In this document: one piece after another, positions 52,945 to 60,836 of the stretch
Numbering within the stretch: position 1 is the stretch's first letter
How the letters are laid out: every line of letters starts with the position of its first letter
Assembly (NCBI GenBank): GCA_018700525.1
Contig: JABITN010000105.1
Span: 1 to 64,000, forward strand
Direction of reading: 5' to 3'
Length of the DNA: 64,000 nucleotides
Origin: Opitutales bacterium
GTDB lineage: Bacteria > Verrucomicrobiota > Verrucomicrobiia > Opitutales > Opitutaceae
Position numbers and translations under genes: made by a program
The notes under the pieces: generated by a model
Database searches by the model: none
What the model was told of the DNA's origin: nothing
What the model saw: only the letters and a program-made list of their open reading frames with translations

Positions 52945-53402
52945 CATTCGGCTAGTCGACCAGACAGATCGACCCGATCTAGATCGCCGAATGCTTCGAT
53001 TCCTACCAACCCACAAATAGTCGGATAAACGTCCAAAAGACTGACTAGTACGTCCCATTCGCCCGCTAGCACTTTTTTCTCCGGAAAGCGAAAACACCAT
53101 AGATACTCTTAGACCTCTTTCCAGCAAGGAGTATTCCCTCCATTCGAAGGGGCATTGTTGGCATAAGCCACGAGCTACCCTCCATTGTCGATCACGAATA
53201 CGATGATCGTAGATTCAAGCAGATCTTCTTCTTCGAAACTGGCCAAGGAAATTTGCAATTTCTAGATCCAGTAGATGCAGTTGCCCGAGGTAATAATCTA
53301 TCCCTTGCGGATGAGCCGGGAAAAGCAGAAAGGCCATGCCTCTCCAAATACGTATCTGGCAAATGAATTTTCGCTGGGATACGACCTTCAGTCGTCAACA
53401 TA
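52945..53402 (-). pseudogene. Frameshifted, 5'-truncated sulfatase remnant
   Basis: Reading the minus strand in three frames recovers successive sulfatase blocks in correct order. RIPAKIHLPDTYLERHG lies near 53385-53340, DYYLGQLHLLDLEIANFLGQF near 53310-53250, and LLESTIIVFVIDNGG (the metal-binding DNGG block) near 53220-53172. LVSLLDVYPTICGLVGI then lies near 53050-53000, followed by DLDRVDLSGRLAE. The N-terminal half with the CxPxR motif is missing and several frameshifts and stops intervene. A decayed ninth sulfatase of this window; it cannot make a working enzyme. Confidence 0.8.
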
Positions 53403-53560
53403 AAAATATAAACACAACTGATCTAAAATTGCTAGTGGGAAACGTCTTGGTTGAATATTTTCATACCGCGATCAACCTGATTGACGGATCGAATAGTTGA
53501 ATCGCCCGAACCCACTATAAATTCGGTTTTCACTTCCACCGAAATACCCCAAAAGGGAAA

Positions 53561-53588
53561 GCGCCACTGAGAATTTCTCAGTGACGCC
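53561..53588 (-). terminator. Strong intrinsic terminator of the small membrane protein gene
   Basis: CACTGAGAATTTCTCAGTG plus flanking GCG/CGC forms a long stem directly after the 76-residue ORF. On the minus strand it is followed by TTTCCCTTTT. The clearest rho-independent terminator of the window; 53403-53560 shows no gene. Confidence 0.85.
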
Positions 53589-53595
53589 TAAAAGT

Positions 53596-53826
53596 TTAAG
53601 ACTTCTTGGTCAACACACTGTAGAGAATAGCAGCGGCTATCAAACCAACCAATCCTCCATCACCCAAACTTTGGATAACCGAAGTTAAGTTGCCAACTAC
53701 ATCTACCTTCAAGAATGCGACATCCGTGCCAAATACAACTTGGAGAACTACTGCTAACGCTAAGAACGCTACTCCGAGTTCAGTTACTTTTTTCAGGAAA
53801 CCGATTATACTGTCTACTACTTGCAT
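53596..53826 (-). CDS. Small two-helix membrane protein (76 aa)
   Basis: The protein begins with an amphipathic segment (MQVVDSIIGFLKKVTEL). A hydrophobic helix follows (GVAFLALAVVLQVVFG, about 18-33), then a polar linker with DVVGNLTSVIQSLGDGG and a second hydrophobic helix (LVGLIAAAILYSVL, about 58-71) ending KKS. It is a monocistronic gene with its own long leader and a strong terminator, so I think it is real and well expressed. Similar short proteins occur in marine bacteria without assigned function. It could be a pore-forming or proteolipid-like subunit, but I do not assign a role. Confidence 0.75.
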   Translation of the reverse strand: MQVVDSIIGFLKKVTELGVAFLALAVVLQVVFGTDVAFLKVDVVGNLTSVIQSLGDGGLVGLIAAAILYSVLTKKS

Positions 53827-54302
53827 ATTTTATGAGGTTTAATTTAGGCCTGGCTCTTATTTGAGCCTGCCATAGGGGGGGAGAGGGTATACTGGCTTAG
53901 CTTGTGTAGATGGACCAAAATAGCCTTCCTAAAAAAATGCAATAAAAAAATTAATTCTATTTTAACAGGATTTCTTAGAGTCTATGTGCTTTTAGCTATG
54001 ACGCTCCCTTGCAGGTGGTTATCGTCTATCTTACATTTTATCTCGATGACGAAATGGTTGATTGGGGATTTCACCTTAGGACCTAAATGAATCAACAAAA
54101 ACAGTCTAAAATCAACAAAGCGCCTTGTCCTAGGCTCTTAAACTACTGAAGACGTATACCAGCAACGATTTACGCCAAGAGAGTTTAAATGCGTGCAAGA
54201 ACAACCGCTTTTATCGAAAAATCACTCTTGGTAGCCAACTCCAAAGTTCAAACGCCTAAACTTAACTGCCACCCCCCAATCAATCACTTAACAATCCGAA
54301 TT
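53827..54302. other. Leader and intergenic region of the small membrane protein gene
   Basis: 476 bp without a convincing gene. A GGCTC/GAGCC hairpin (53852-53867) lies 26 bp upstream of the start codon and would be in the mRNA leader. The rest is AT-rich with poly-A runs; the 62-residue plus-strand ORF at 53902 has no recognisable features and is rejected. Confidence 0.5.
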
Positions 54303-55286
54303 CTAGGCTAACTCACCCGCTTTCCTAAAACTTTCGATAATCGAATTCGCAACCTTGATACCCGAAAGATAAGCCCCTTCAACTCTAGCGGCAACGTAAC
54401 CGTCCCCCGCATGCCACAGGGGCTCATTCTCGCTTTTTAAAAACGCCGCGCTCAGTCCATGTTCCTTTCGCTTGGCAAAGCGCCACTTTTGTAGGGACAT
54501 GTCCACTACCTTTAACTTATCTTGAAAAGGCAAAGCACCCAACAATGCAGTGGAGATCGAATCAGCAGGCTCTCCAAAATATTTTTCCGCAAACTCCGAT
54601 CCCGATTGAATCACAATACCAGGACGCCCTGTAGTACCCTTGATCGATGTCTCCGTTATGGTCGCAATAGGCTCCCCTGGCTCGCCTTTGATCAATCCCG
54701 AATCCGAGAGATTTAGTTCGGACTCGAGAAGTAACATCAACGAGATGCACTTTTCGTACTCGATTGTCTTAAGGGTATCGAGAAAGTCAGCACCAAACGT
54801 TTCTTCGCCCGACTCAAGAAGAGCTACTGCTTGCGGTGCCGGGGTCGCTAGAAGCAGTCGCTCGCATTCGAACGAATCCTTCTCCGAGCGAACCGTCCAC
54901 ACGCCGTTTGCAAATCTAATTGAATCCACCTTCTGCTCACGCCTCACGTCGAGCCCTGCCGCAAGCTGCTTGGCCATTGAATTCATCGCTCCCACTCCAC
55001 GGTACCGGACGTGACCAGACTCTTCGAACCAACTCTGAGCGATACCGTTTGCGATCCATTGCTCAACCTCTTTTTCGAATGACTTTTTGCGAGTAGTAAA
55101 AAACTGGGCCCCGTGGTCAAAAGACTCCCCATCTAATCGTCTAGTTGCCAGCCGACCGCCTATCCCCCGGCTCTTTTCGAGAATGCAAACCGAAACTCCC
55201 GCTTCGACTAGCTTCCTCGCCGCTGCGATTCCTCCAAGACCAGCGCCGACCACCAAACAATCAAACTTCAGAGCAGATAAAACCAT
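54303..55286 (-). CDS. Renalase-like FAD-dependent oxidoreductase
   Basis: 327 residues. The Rossmann motif GAGLGG (14-19), ILEKSRGIGGRLATRRL (FAD ribose contact Glu37 and the GGR segment) and FDHGAQFFTTR are diagnostic of the renalase-like NAD(P)/FAD amine-oxidase subgroup. The C-terminal HAGDGYVAARVEGAYLSGIKVA closes the FAD site. Bacterial renalases oxidise aberrant dihydronicotinamides; other members have unknown substrates. It is divergent from the SOUL gene, and the region between holds TTGAACA-type boxes like those in front of the MerR operon, so it is probably part of the same stress regulon. Confidence 0.9.
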   Translation of the reverse strand: MVLSALKFDCLVVGAGLGGIAAARKLVEAGVSVCILEKSRGIGGRLATRRLDGESFDHGAQFFTTRKKSFEKEVEQWIANGIAQSWFEESGHVRYRGVGAMNSMAKQLAAGLDVRREQKVDSIRFANGVWTVRSEKDSFECERLLLATPAPQAVALLESGEETFGADFLDTLKTIEYEKCISLMLLLESELNLSDSGLIKGEPGEPIATITETSIKGTTGRPGIVIQSGSEFAEKYFGEPADSISTALLGALPFQDKLKVVDMSLQKWRFAKRKEHGLSAAFLKSENEPLWHAGDGYVAARVEGAYLSGIKVANSIIESFRKAGELA

Positions 55287-55320
55287 CTCTTACTTTTTCT
55301 TAAATTACTCTAATTGACAA

Positions 55321-55360
55321 TTATTGAACATTAATTGAACGGCCAAAATACTGTTCAAAA
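55321..55360. promoter_or_regulatory. TTGAACA/TGTTCAA box cluster between renalase and SOUL genes
   Basis: TTGAACA (55324-55330), TTGAAC (55335-55340) and TGTTCAA (55352-55358) lie in 35 bp of the divergent promoter region. The same heptamer appears near the MerR gene at 63117-63123 with variants around it. Suggested MerR-family target. Confidence 0.5.
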
Positions 55361-55483
55361 ATTATTCATACATCGAAGATCCTTTCAACCCCGCTCTAAT
55401 TCTGTAAAGTTTTGTTTTAACTCCAACTCCGCCACCCGATGGCACCTTTAAACAACTAACTAAACGCCCGCTAAAACCACTAC

Positions 55484-56035
55484 ATGAAACGCTCTCTCAC
55501 CTTTACTGTGCTAATCCTCGGGTTCGGACTAACTTTCCTAATGACCACAACAATGGCAAGCGAAGCATTTGAAAAGACCCCATCAGGATCAATAGAAATC
55601 AAGGAACTCCCGGCAGGGAGGCTTTTGGAATCGAAGAGCGAAGGAGACTATTTCGAAGGATCCAATCAGCTTTTCAGACCCCTCTTTTCCTACATTCAAA
55701 AAAACGGAATATCTATGACAACTCCTGTCGAAGTGCAAATCGCGCCAGGGAAAATGTATTTCTGGGTAGCCGAGGATCAAAAGGAGAAAGCGACAAATGG
55801 AAATGATCGCGTGACCGTGGTCGATGTCCCTAAACGAAAAGTAGCGTCGATAGGCTCCCGAGGCTCCTACAGCAAGTCAAACTACGACCAAGCCAAATCG
55901 AAGCTCCTGGAATGGGTTGAATCAAACGATTCAATCATTTTAGCTGGGGAACCTTACGCGGTCTATTGGAGCGGACCCTTCACTCCTTGGTTCCTCAAGT
56001 CTTTCGAAGTTCACGTTCTCGTCTCGTCGGATTAA
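55484..56035 (+). CDS. SOUL-family haem-binding protein, secreted
   Basis: 183 residues with signal peptide (MKRSLTFTVLILGFGLTFLMTTTMA). SIEIKELPAGRLLESKSEGDY, FRPLFSYIQKNGISMTTPVEVQI, RKVASIGSRGSYS and the C-terminal PYAVYWSGPFTPWFLKSFEVHV are the standard SOUL blocks. The family binds haem or related tetrapyrroles; the exported bacterial version often accompanies light and singlet-oxygen response genes, matching the CFA/MerR/lipocalin context downstream. Divergent from the renalase-like gene with a shared putative regulatory region. Confidence 0.92.
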   Translation: MKRSLTFTVLILGFGLTFLMTTTMASEAFEKTPSGSIEIKELPAGRLLESKSEGDYFEGSNQLFRPLFSYIQKNGISMTTPVEVQIAPGKMYFWVAEDQKEKATNGNDRVTVVDVPKRKVASIGSRGSYSKSNYDQAKSKLLEWVESNDSIILAGEPYAVYWSGPFTPWFLKSFEVHVLVSSD

Positions 56036-56289
56036 ACGTCTTTCACCAGCCCTTCCCCCGCCCTAACTCTCTAGCTCGGATACGCCGACGTTAATCCGCC
56101 ACTCCTTTTTGTCAGAGGACGCATTTCATAAACGTTAGCATATGTAAGAGATTGTCCGAACATTTAGTAACGCTGCTCGATGCTACAGCCGCCAATAAAC
56201 AACAACTCCGAGCCCGTGGCAGTGGCCCATGGCACTTACTCACGACGTTCGCTTCAAACGATCAGTACTGCTGGATCGACAACCTAATC

Positions 56290-56790
56290 CTAAATGGGCC
56301 GCAGATTAAAAGGCGATTGAGGGCTGAGCCAGATCGAGAAATAAATTCCCTGAAAATCATCGCCGTCAATCGTGATGAGTTCCTTGTCATTCAGGCTCAG
56401 CGTCGTTCCTTTTTCGGGATAATAGCGTAACGTATAGCAATCTCCCGAGCCGACTTCACGATAGGCCGCATTGAGCGCCTCCATTCTAAGAGAAACTGTT
56501 TCTAATACCGTTTCCTCGTATAAATTGCGAAGAATTTTTTCAGCCGCTTGAATCAGTTGTTCTTGGCTAATCTTTCGCGAGTAAGTGAATTCCAATGACT
56601 TTGGGAAATTGCCCAATGGATCGCTTTCCCGATTTATGGAGTACGTAGAGAATGTAAGGTCGAATACATGAAAAAGTCCAAAATGCTTATAACTCGTTCG
56701 CGCATTGGGTTCGAAATCCGTCAAGCGAGTGCTCGCGATTCCAAGGAACGTAAGACAGCATATTGCATAAAGAATCGCAGATCGTCGCAT
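56290..56790 (-). CDS. Chalcone-isomerase-like exported protein
   Basis: 166 residues with signal peptide (MRRSAILYAICCLTFLGIAS). HFGLFHVFDLTFSTYSI, PKSLEFTYSRKISQEQLIQAAEKIL, LNDKELITIDGDDFQGIYFSIWLSPQSPFN are the blocks of the chalcone-isomerase-like family (PF16036 type). In bacteria this family is not involved in flavonoids; it is often found beside cyclopropane synthase, DUF1365 and FAD oxidase genes. It lies 10 bp after the desaturase stop and is the last gene of the lipid operon. It might handle an exported fatty-acyl product, but this is inference. Confidence 0.8.
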   Translation of the reverse strand: MRRSAILYAICCLTFLGIASTRLTDFEPNARTSYKHFGLFHVFDLTFSTYSINRESDPLGNFPKSLEFTYSRKISQEQLIQAAEKILRNLYEETVLETVSLRMEALNAAYREVGSGDCYTLRYYPEKGTTLSLNDKELITIDGDDFQGIYFSIWLSPQSPFNLRPI

Positions 56791-56800
56791 CGAATGTCGA

Positions 56801-57526
56801 TTAACGGGGAGTAAGAACGCGCATTTTGCTCAATGTCCAGATTACCGGATAGGCGAGATCGAGCTCGTACCAACGTGTAGCGAAATTGAGGCGGTTAGGG
56901 TATTTATGGTGATTGTTCTGGAAAGTCTCTCCAACGAAAAGCACATCCCAAATGAAGGTATTGCGCGATTGATCGTTAATCGCGTAATTTCGATATCCGT
57001 ATTTGTGGCCGCACCAATTCACGAAAGCTCCATGAATCGGACCCATCAGAAAATGAATGGGAAGTAATAAGTACCACCACAGGCTCGGCGCGAAAGCCAC
57101 GTACACTGACGTGTAAGCGACGCAAAACATCAGTCGAACGAAATGATTATTACCTAGCCGATCGACAACGCCCCAAGTTGGCAGTCCTTCGATGTAGGGA
57201 GAACTCGATCGCCGTTTGCCGCCCTTGAACTCCATGTAGACTCGAGCAGTGCTAACCATCATCGCAACAACATCCTTAAAAAAATGCGGCGAGTGAGGAT
57301 CCTCTTTCGTGTCGCTATGTTTGTGATGCTCGAGATGGAGCTGAGCGTAGGACTTGGGATGCAAAAAAGACGAGCCCTGCGTGACAAACGTACCCAGGTA
57401 GAAAAATCTCTCCCAGAAAACACTCATCGTAAACATTCGATGAGCCATATACCGGTGCAAGAAAAAGCTTTGGGCAAAGACACTGGCGTACCAATGGATG
57501 AAGAGAAAGCTAATGATTATTAACAT
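56801..57526 (-). CDS. Fatty-acid desaturase (acyl-CoA/acyl-lipid delta-9 type)
   Basis: 241 residues, shorter than the usual 300 or more, with four hydrophobic stretches. The three histidine boxes of the membrane di-iron desaturases are complete: HRYMAH (24-29), HLEHH (64-68) and NNHHKYP (His206-207). The enzyme would insert a double bond into a fatty acyl chain using O2. It is 11 bp downstream of a CFA-type methyltransferase, so the product probably supplies that enzyme or modifies its product. Confidence 0.9.
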   Translation of the reverse strand: MLIIISFLFIHWYASVFAQSFFLHRYMAHRMFTMSVFWERFFYLGTFVTQGSSFLHPKSYAQLHLEHHKHSDTKEDPHSPHFFKDVVAMMVSTARVYMEFKGGKRRSSSPYIEGLPTWGVVDRLGNNHFVRLMFCVAYTSVYVAFAPSLWWYLLLPIHFLMGPIHGAFVNWCGHKYGYRNYAINDQSRNTFIWDVLFVGETFQNNHHKYPNRLNFATRWYELDLAYPVIWTLSKMRVLTPR

Positions 57527-57537
57527 CTATTAAAACA

Positions 57538-58563
57538 CTACGGGTTAATCTTTTTGCCTAGGATGTAATGAGAGACACCCCACTCCGATCCGTTTTTGTA
57601 TCCAAACAATTCGGCGCAAGCGATAAAAAAAAGGCGCCAGCGCCACATCCATCGATTGGCATTCTCCGCGCCGTAGGTCTTTTCGAACAAGGTATGAATT
57701 TCATCCTGATGGCGATTCATGTTATCGAGCCAAGCGTCGGATGTTTTCTGATAGTGCGTGCCATCGAGCTGCCATGACTCTTGAAGCTTGAGATGCGTAT
57801 CGAAACTGGGAAGCAGAGCGTGGGAGGGCATAATACCTCCTGTGAAAAAATGCCTCGCCATCCACTCGCTGGGATTATCCGCCTCGTAGGCATAGGCGTA
57901 TTTTCGGTGAGAGAATACGTGGACAAACATTTTGCAATCATCCTGCATCCATGAAGCGATACGAGCGAAGAGGCTCTCGTAATTGCGCACGTGCTCGAGC
58001 ATTTCAACGGATACGATTCGGTCGAATTGCGCTTTCGGATCAAATTCGTTGATGTCGCAGGTTACAACCTTCAGATTCTTAATTCCGCGCCGCGAGGCTT
58101 CTTCGCGAATAAAGGTCGCTTGCGTATGGGAATTCGATACCGCGAGGAAAGTTGAGCTCGGATGGCGAGGAGCCGCCCAGAGGGAAAAGGACCCCCAACC
58201 ACACCCGAGATCGAGGACGGATTGTCCGTCGGACAATTCAACGCGTTCCTCAATCAATTTAAGAGCTGCCGCTTCAGCTTCGGCAAGCGACTTACAACCT
58301 TCGGGCCAGTAGGCGGAACTGTATTTAAGATGTGGCCCCAGAGCGAGTTTGTAGAATGCAGTAGGTACTTCGTAGTGCTGCTCGTTTGCGGCCTCCGTAT
58401 CTTGTGCAATCTGACTTGATGCGAGACTTCGAGCAAAACGGTCCCGTTCCTCGGGAGATTTCGATTTCTCGATAACTAATTTTTGTCCAACGCGTTGACG
58501 TATTCCAAAACGCAGCAACCAGTATGGCAGAAAGCCGTTTTCGGCGAGTGATATAGGATTCAT
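57538..58563 (-). CDS. SAM-dependent methyltransferase, coclaurine-N-MT/CFA-synthase-like
   Basis: 341 residues. The N-terminus EQHYEVPTAFYKLALGPHLKYSSAYW and SAM-binding VLDLGCGWGSFSLWAA (116-131) place it in the large CFA-synthase superfamily, but the sequence is closer in layout to coclaurine N-methyltransferase-like proteins than to classical Cfa. The neighbour upstream is a true Cfa paralogue, so two distinct methyltransferases are encoded. Enzymes of this kind next to a desaturase can methylate unsaturated acyl chains; UfaM of alphaproteobacterial furan-fatty-acid synthesis is a known analogue. Confidence 0.85.
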   Translation of the reverse strand: MNPISLAENGFLPYWLLRFGIRQRVGQKLVIEKSKSPEERDRFARSLASSQIAQDTEAANEQHYEVPTAFYKLALGPHLKYSSAYWPEGCKSLAEAEAAALKLIEERVELSDGQSVLDLGCGWGSFSLWAAPRHPSSTFLAVSNSHTQATFIREEASRRGIKNLKVVTCDINEFDPKAQFDRIVSVEMLEHVRNYESLFARIASWMQDDCKMFVHVFSHRKYAYAYEADNPSEWMARHFFTGGIMPSHALLPSFDTHLKLQESWQLDGTHYQKTSDAWLDNMNRHQDEIHTLFEKTYGAENANRWMWRWRLFFIACAELFGYKNGSEWGVSHYILGKKINP

Positions 58564-58617
58564 AAGAATGTACGGATTTTAAATTAAGGATACTGTTTTT
58601 CAGGCTCCTCGGGGAAA

Positions 58618-58725
58618 CTAAGGAAAGAAGCTGTTGGTTTCTCGTTGATAGGCTCGATAGTCGTCAAAGCAATTGGAGATTGCTTGAACATCGATGGGCG
58701 GGATCCCAATTCTTTTTGGGTTCAT
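58618..58725 (-). CDS. Possible 35-residue ORF between the two methyltransferase genes
   Basis: ATG 58725 opens MNPKRIGIPPIDVQAISNCF, ending YRAYQRETNSFFP at TAG 58618. It fills most of the 184-bp gap in an otherwise tight operon. The end resembles the C-terminal tail of DUF1295/steroid-reductase-like proteins, so it could be a remnant. No membrane helix. Weakly supported. Confidence 0.25.
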   Translation of the reverse strand: MNPKRIGIPPIDVQAISNCFDDYRAYQRETNSFFP

Positions 58726-58747
58726 ACAAAGAAATGAAACAGCGGTT

Positions 58748-60025
58748 TCATAAAGCAGTAAGAGATCTGAATAACTGCGGCGAGAGAGTTTCTTCACGAT
58801 GCGCCGACTCGTAAGAATAGGCTGTTTCGTCCGCTCTACCTAAAATGAGCTGGCATACGTTGACGTGCCGCTCCAGGAAGCCGGCTTCGCAATAGGCCAA
58901 ATAGTATTCCCACTTTCGCTTGAACGCGTCATCGAATCCTTGTCGGCTAATTTTATCCCAGCACTTCAGAAATTGGATTCTCCATTCCCGCAGCGTTCTC
59001 GCATAATGAACGCCGAAACTCTCCATATGGTAGGTTTCCAACTGACCGTGAGTTTCTGCGTTCTCGATAAGTGCTCGAGGGGACGGCAGATGGGACCCAG
59101 GGAAAATGTGCTTCTGTATCCAATCAACTCGTTTACTATAGTCTTCGTATAGTGGGTTTGGACAGGTAATGACTTGAACACCGGCCAAGCCATCGGGTTC
59201 AAGCAAGTTTTCCACTTGCTGAAAGTACGTCCCCAGAAATTCCTTACCCACCGCCTCAAGCATTTCTATGGAAGCAATTCTATCGAATTTTCCTTCGAGC
59301 TTTCGATAGTCGGTCATTGTGACATGGATGCGCTCTTGCAACCCAGCTGCGTTAACCCGTCGAGTGGCTTCGCGGTACTGCTCTTTCGAAATCGTTGTGG
59401 ACGTAACACAGCAGTTATAATTCTTCGCTGCATGAATGGCGAACCCTCCCCATCCACAGCCTATCTCTAACACGTGATGCAGTGAATTGATCCCTAGTTT
59501 GCGGCACAGACGATCATACTTTTCCTCTTGAGCCTTTTCGAGAGAATCGTTCGGACTAGTAAAATAAGCGGAGGAGTAGGTCATACTGGGATCGAGAAAA
59601 GTAGCATAGAACGTATTCCCCAAATCGTAATGAGCGTGAATATTCTCCCGACTTCCCGCAATTGTGTTTCGGTTCTTGAAGTGAAGAAACGTATCCAAAA
59701 ATTGATTTCCTTTTCGAGCCAAGCCAGCGAGCATCGGACTGATTTTCGGGGCAATAAAGGGACTGTTTACGAGTAACCACTGGAGAATACCCGTTAGGTC
59801 ATTCGAACGCCAGAAATCGCGCTGGTAAGCCTCTCCTAAACCAATACCTCCTTTGAGTACAATCTCTCTGAAGAACGCTTTGTCTTTAACCTGGAGCTCG
59901 AGCGTGTGAGCTTTGCTTGATTGGCCGAAAACCAGGGACGAGCCATCCGGTAAACGAACGGTTGCGCCTCCAATTTGCGCCTTCTCTAGGTTTTTTAGAA
60001 CAATACTCTGGTACGAAAATTTCAT
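58748..60025 (-). CDS. cfa: Cyclopropane-fatty-acyl-phospholipid synthase
   Basis: 425 residues. An N-terminal lipid-binding part (about 20-110, with VLKGGIGLGEAYQRDFW) leads to HAHYDLGNTFYATFLDPSMTYSSAYF (130-155) and the SAM motif VLEIGCGWGGFAIHAA (185-200). IASIEMLEAVGKEF, QKHIFPGSHLPS and the C-terminal ARTLREWRIQFLKCWDKI are the standard Cfa blocks. It adds a methylene from SAM across a cis double bond of membrane phospholipids, protecting against acid and oxidative stress. It starts 4 bp after the DUF1365 stop. Confidence 0.94.
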   Translation of the reverse strand: MKFSYQSIVLKNLEKAQIGGATVRLPDGSSLVFGQSSKAHTLELQVKDKAFFREIVLKGGIGLGEAYQRDFWRSNDLTGILQWLLVNSPFIAPKISPMLAGLARKGNQFLDTFLHFKNRNTIAGSRENIHAHYDLGNTFYATFLDPSMTYSSAYFTSPNDSLEKAQEEKYDRLCRKLGINSLHHVLEIGCGWGGFAIHAAKNYNCCVTSTTISKEQYREATRRVNAAGLQERIHVTMTDYRKLEGKFDRIASIEMLEAVGKEFLGTYFQQVENLLEPDGLAGVQVITCPNPLYEDYSKRVDWIQKHIFPGSHLPSPRALIENAETHGQLETYHMESFGVHYARTLREWRIQFLKCWDKISRQGFDDAFKRKWEYYLAYCEAGFLERHVNVCQLILGRADETAYSYESAHREETLSPQLFRSLTAL

Positions 60026-60029
60026 AATT

Positions 60030-60836
60030 TCAATATATGGGATGATTATGATTTACGATATAGGGCCTTACACCCGTCTGCTGATGTGGATTCGCCGCTT
60101 TGGGGCGAGCGCGAATGCCTTTTAAATAAAGGACAAATGCCTGCCAATGAATCGCGAATACGATGTTCAGAGTGATCAAAGGAAAACGAATAGCATAGAG
60201 TGCTAGGTTCCAGTCTGTTAGTCCCGCACGATTCCCCGATAAGGCTGTGCGAAAGTAGGTCTTCCCCTCTTTCGATTGATTAATACTTAAGCGCAGGCAT
60301 TCTTGTGGAGCACTGAGTCGAAAATGAAACGACGTATCCAAGTCGCTAAAAGGTGACACATAGAACTCTTTCTTTTGAACGGCTTGAGAGATTCCCTTTG
60401 AATCGGAGGGCAGCAGAAACATCTTTTGCTCATTAAATGTGTTTCCAACTTCAGCGATTGAGCAGATCGATTCGCCATCCCTATTGGATACAAAATAGAA
60501 AGATACGGGATTGAACACATGCCCCCAGGTTCTGAGATGCGTCAGCAGGTGAATTTTGCCAATTTCATCATGGAGGCCCTTCTCTTTCAAAAATGCTTCG
60601 ATGCTCCCACGAATTGGAAGACTCCTAACCTGATAATGATCGGAGTCGTGGAAAGAATAGGGAGCAAATCGATTGTGCCCCAAAAGACGCTTGGATTTAT
60701 CCAGCATTTCCAGTTCGTCGAGATCCAAGTAAAACATAAAGATACTGTACTTGAAGCTGTGTTTCCGTGGTGAGCTCCGGCGGTGGGCGATGCTGCATTT
60801 ATAAAGGCAGGAATTCACGTTTACCCCCTTTCTCAT
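60030..60836 (-). CDS. DUF1365 family protein
   Basis: 268 residues, no signal peptide. VNSCLYKCSIAHRRSSPRKHSFKYSIFMFYLDLDELE, HLRTWGHVFNPVSFYFVSNRDG and VGNTFNEQKMFLLP are the family hallmarks. DUF1365 genes nearly always sit between a FAD amine oxidase and cfa in light- and oxidant-responsive clusters; the biochemical role is unknown, likely in lipid modification. The start at ATG 60836 overlaps the end of the oxidase gene by 38 bp, evidence for translational coupling; no internal ATG offers a better start. Confidence 0.92.
   Translation of the reverse strand: MRKGVNVNSCLYKCSIAHRRSSPRKHSFKYSIFMFYLDLDELEMLDKSKRLLGHNRFAPYSFHDSDHYQVRSLPIRGSIEAFLKEKGLHDEIGKIHLLTHLRTWGHVFNPVSFYFVSNRDGESICSIAEVGNTFNEQKMFLLPSDSKGISQAVQKKEFYVSPFSDLDTSFHFRLSAPQECLRLSINQSKEGKTYFRTALSGNRAGLTDWNLALYAIRFPLITLNIVFAIHWQAFVLYLKGIRARPKAANPHQQTGVRPYIVNHNHPIY

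Noticed and set aside
53902-54090. 62-residue plus-strand ORF in the leader region of the small membrane protein
   Set aside because: AT-rich, no start context, no recognisable motif, lies opposite the presumed promoter of the 76-residue gene.
56152-56430. 92-residue plus-strand ORF after the SOUL gene
   Set aside because: Overlaps the chalcone-isomerase-like gene on the other strand; only the first half is free and shows no family features.
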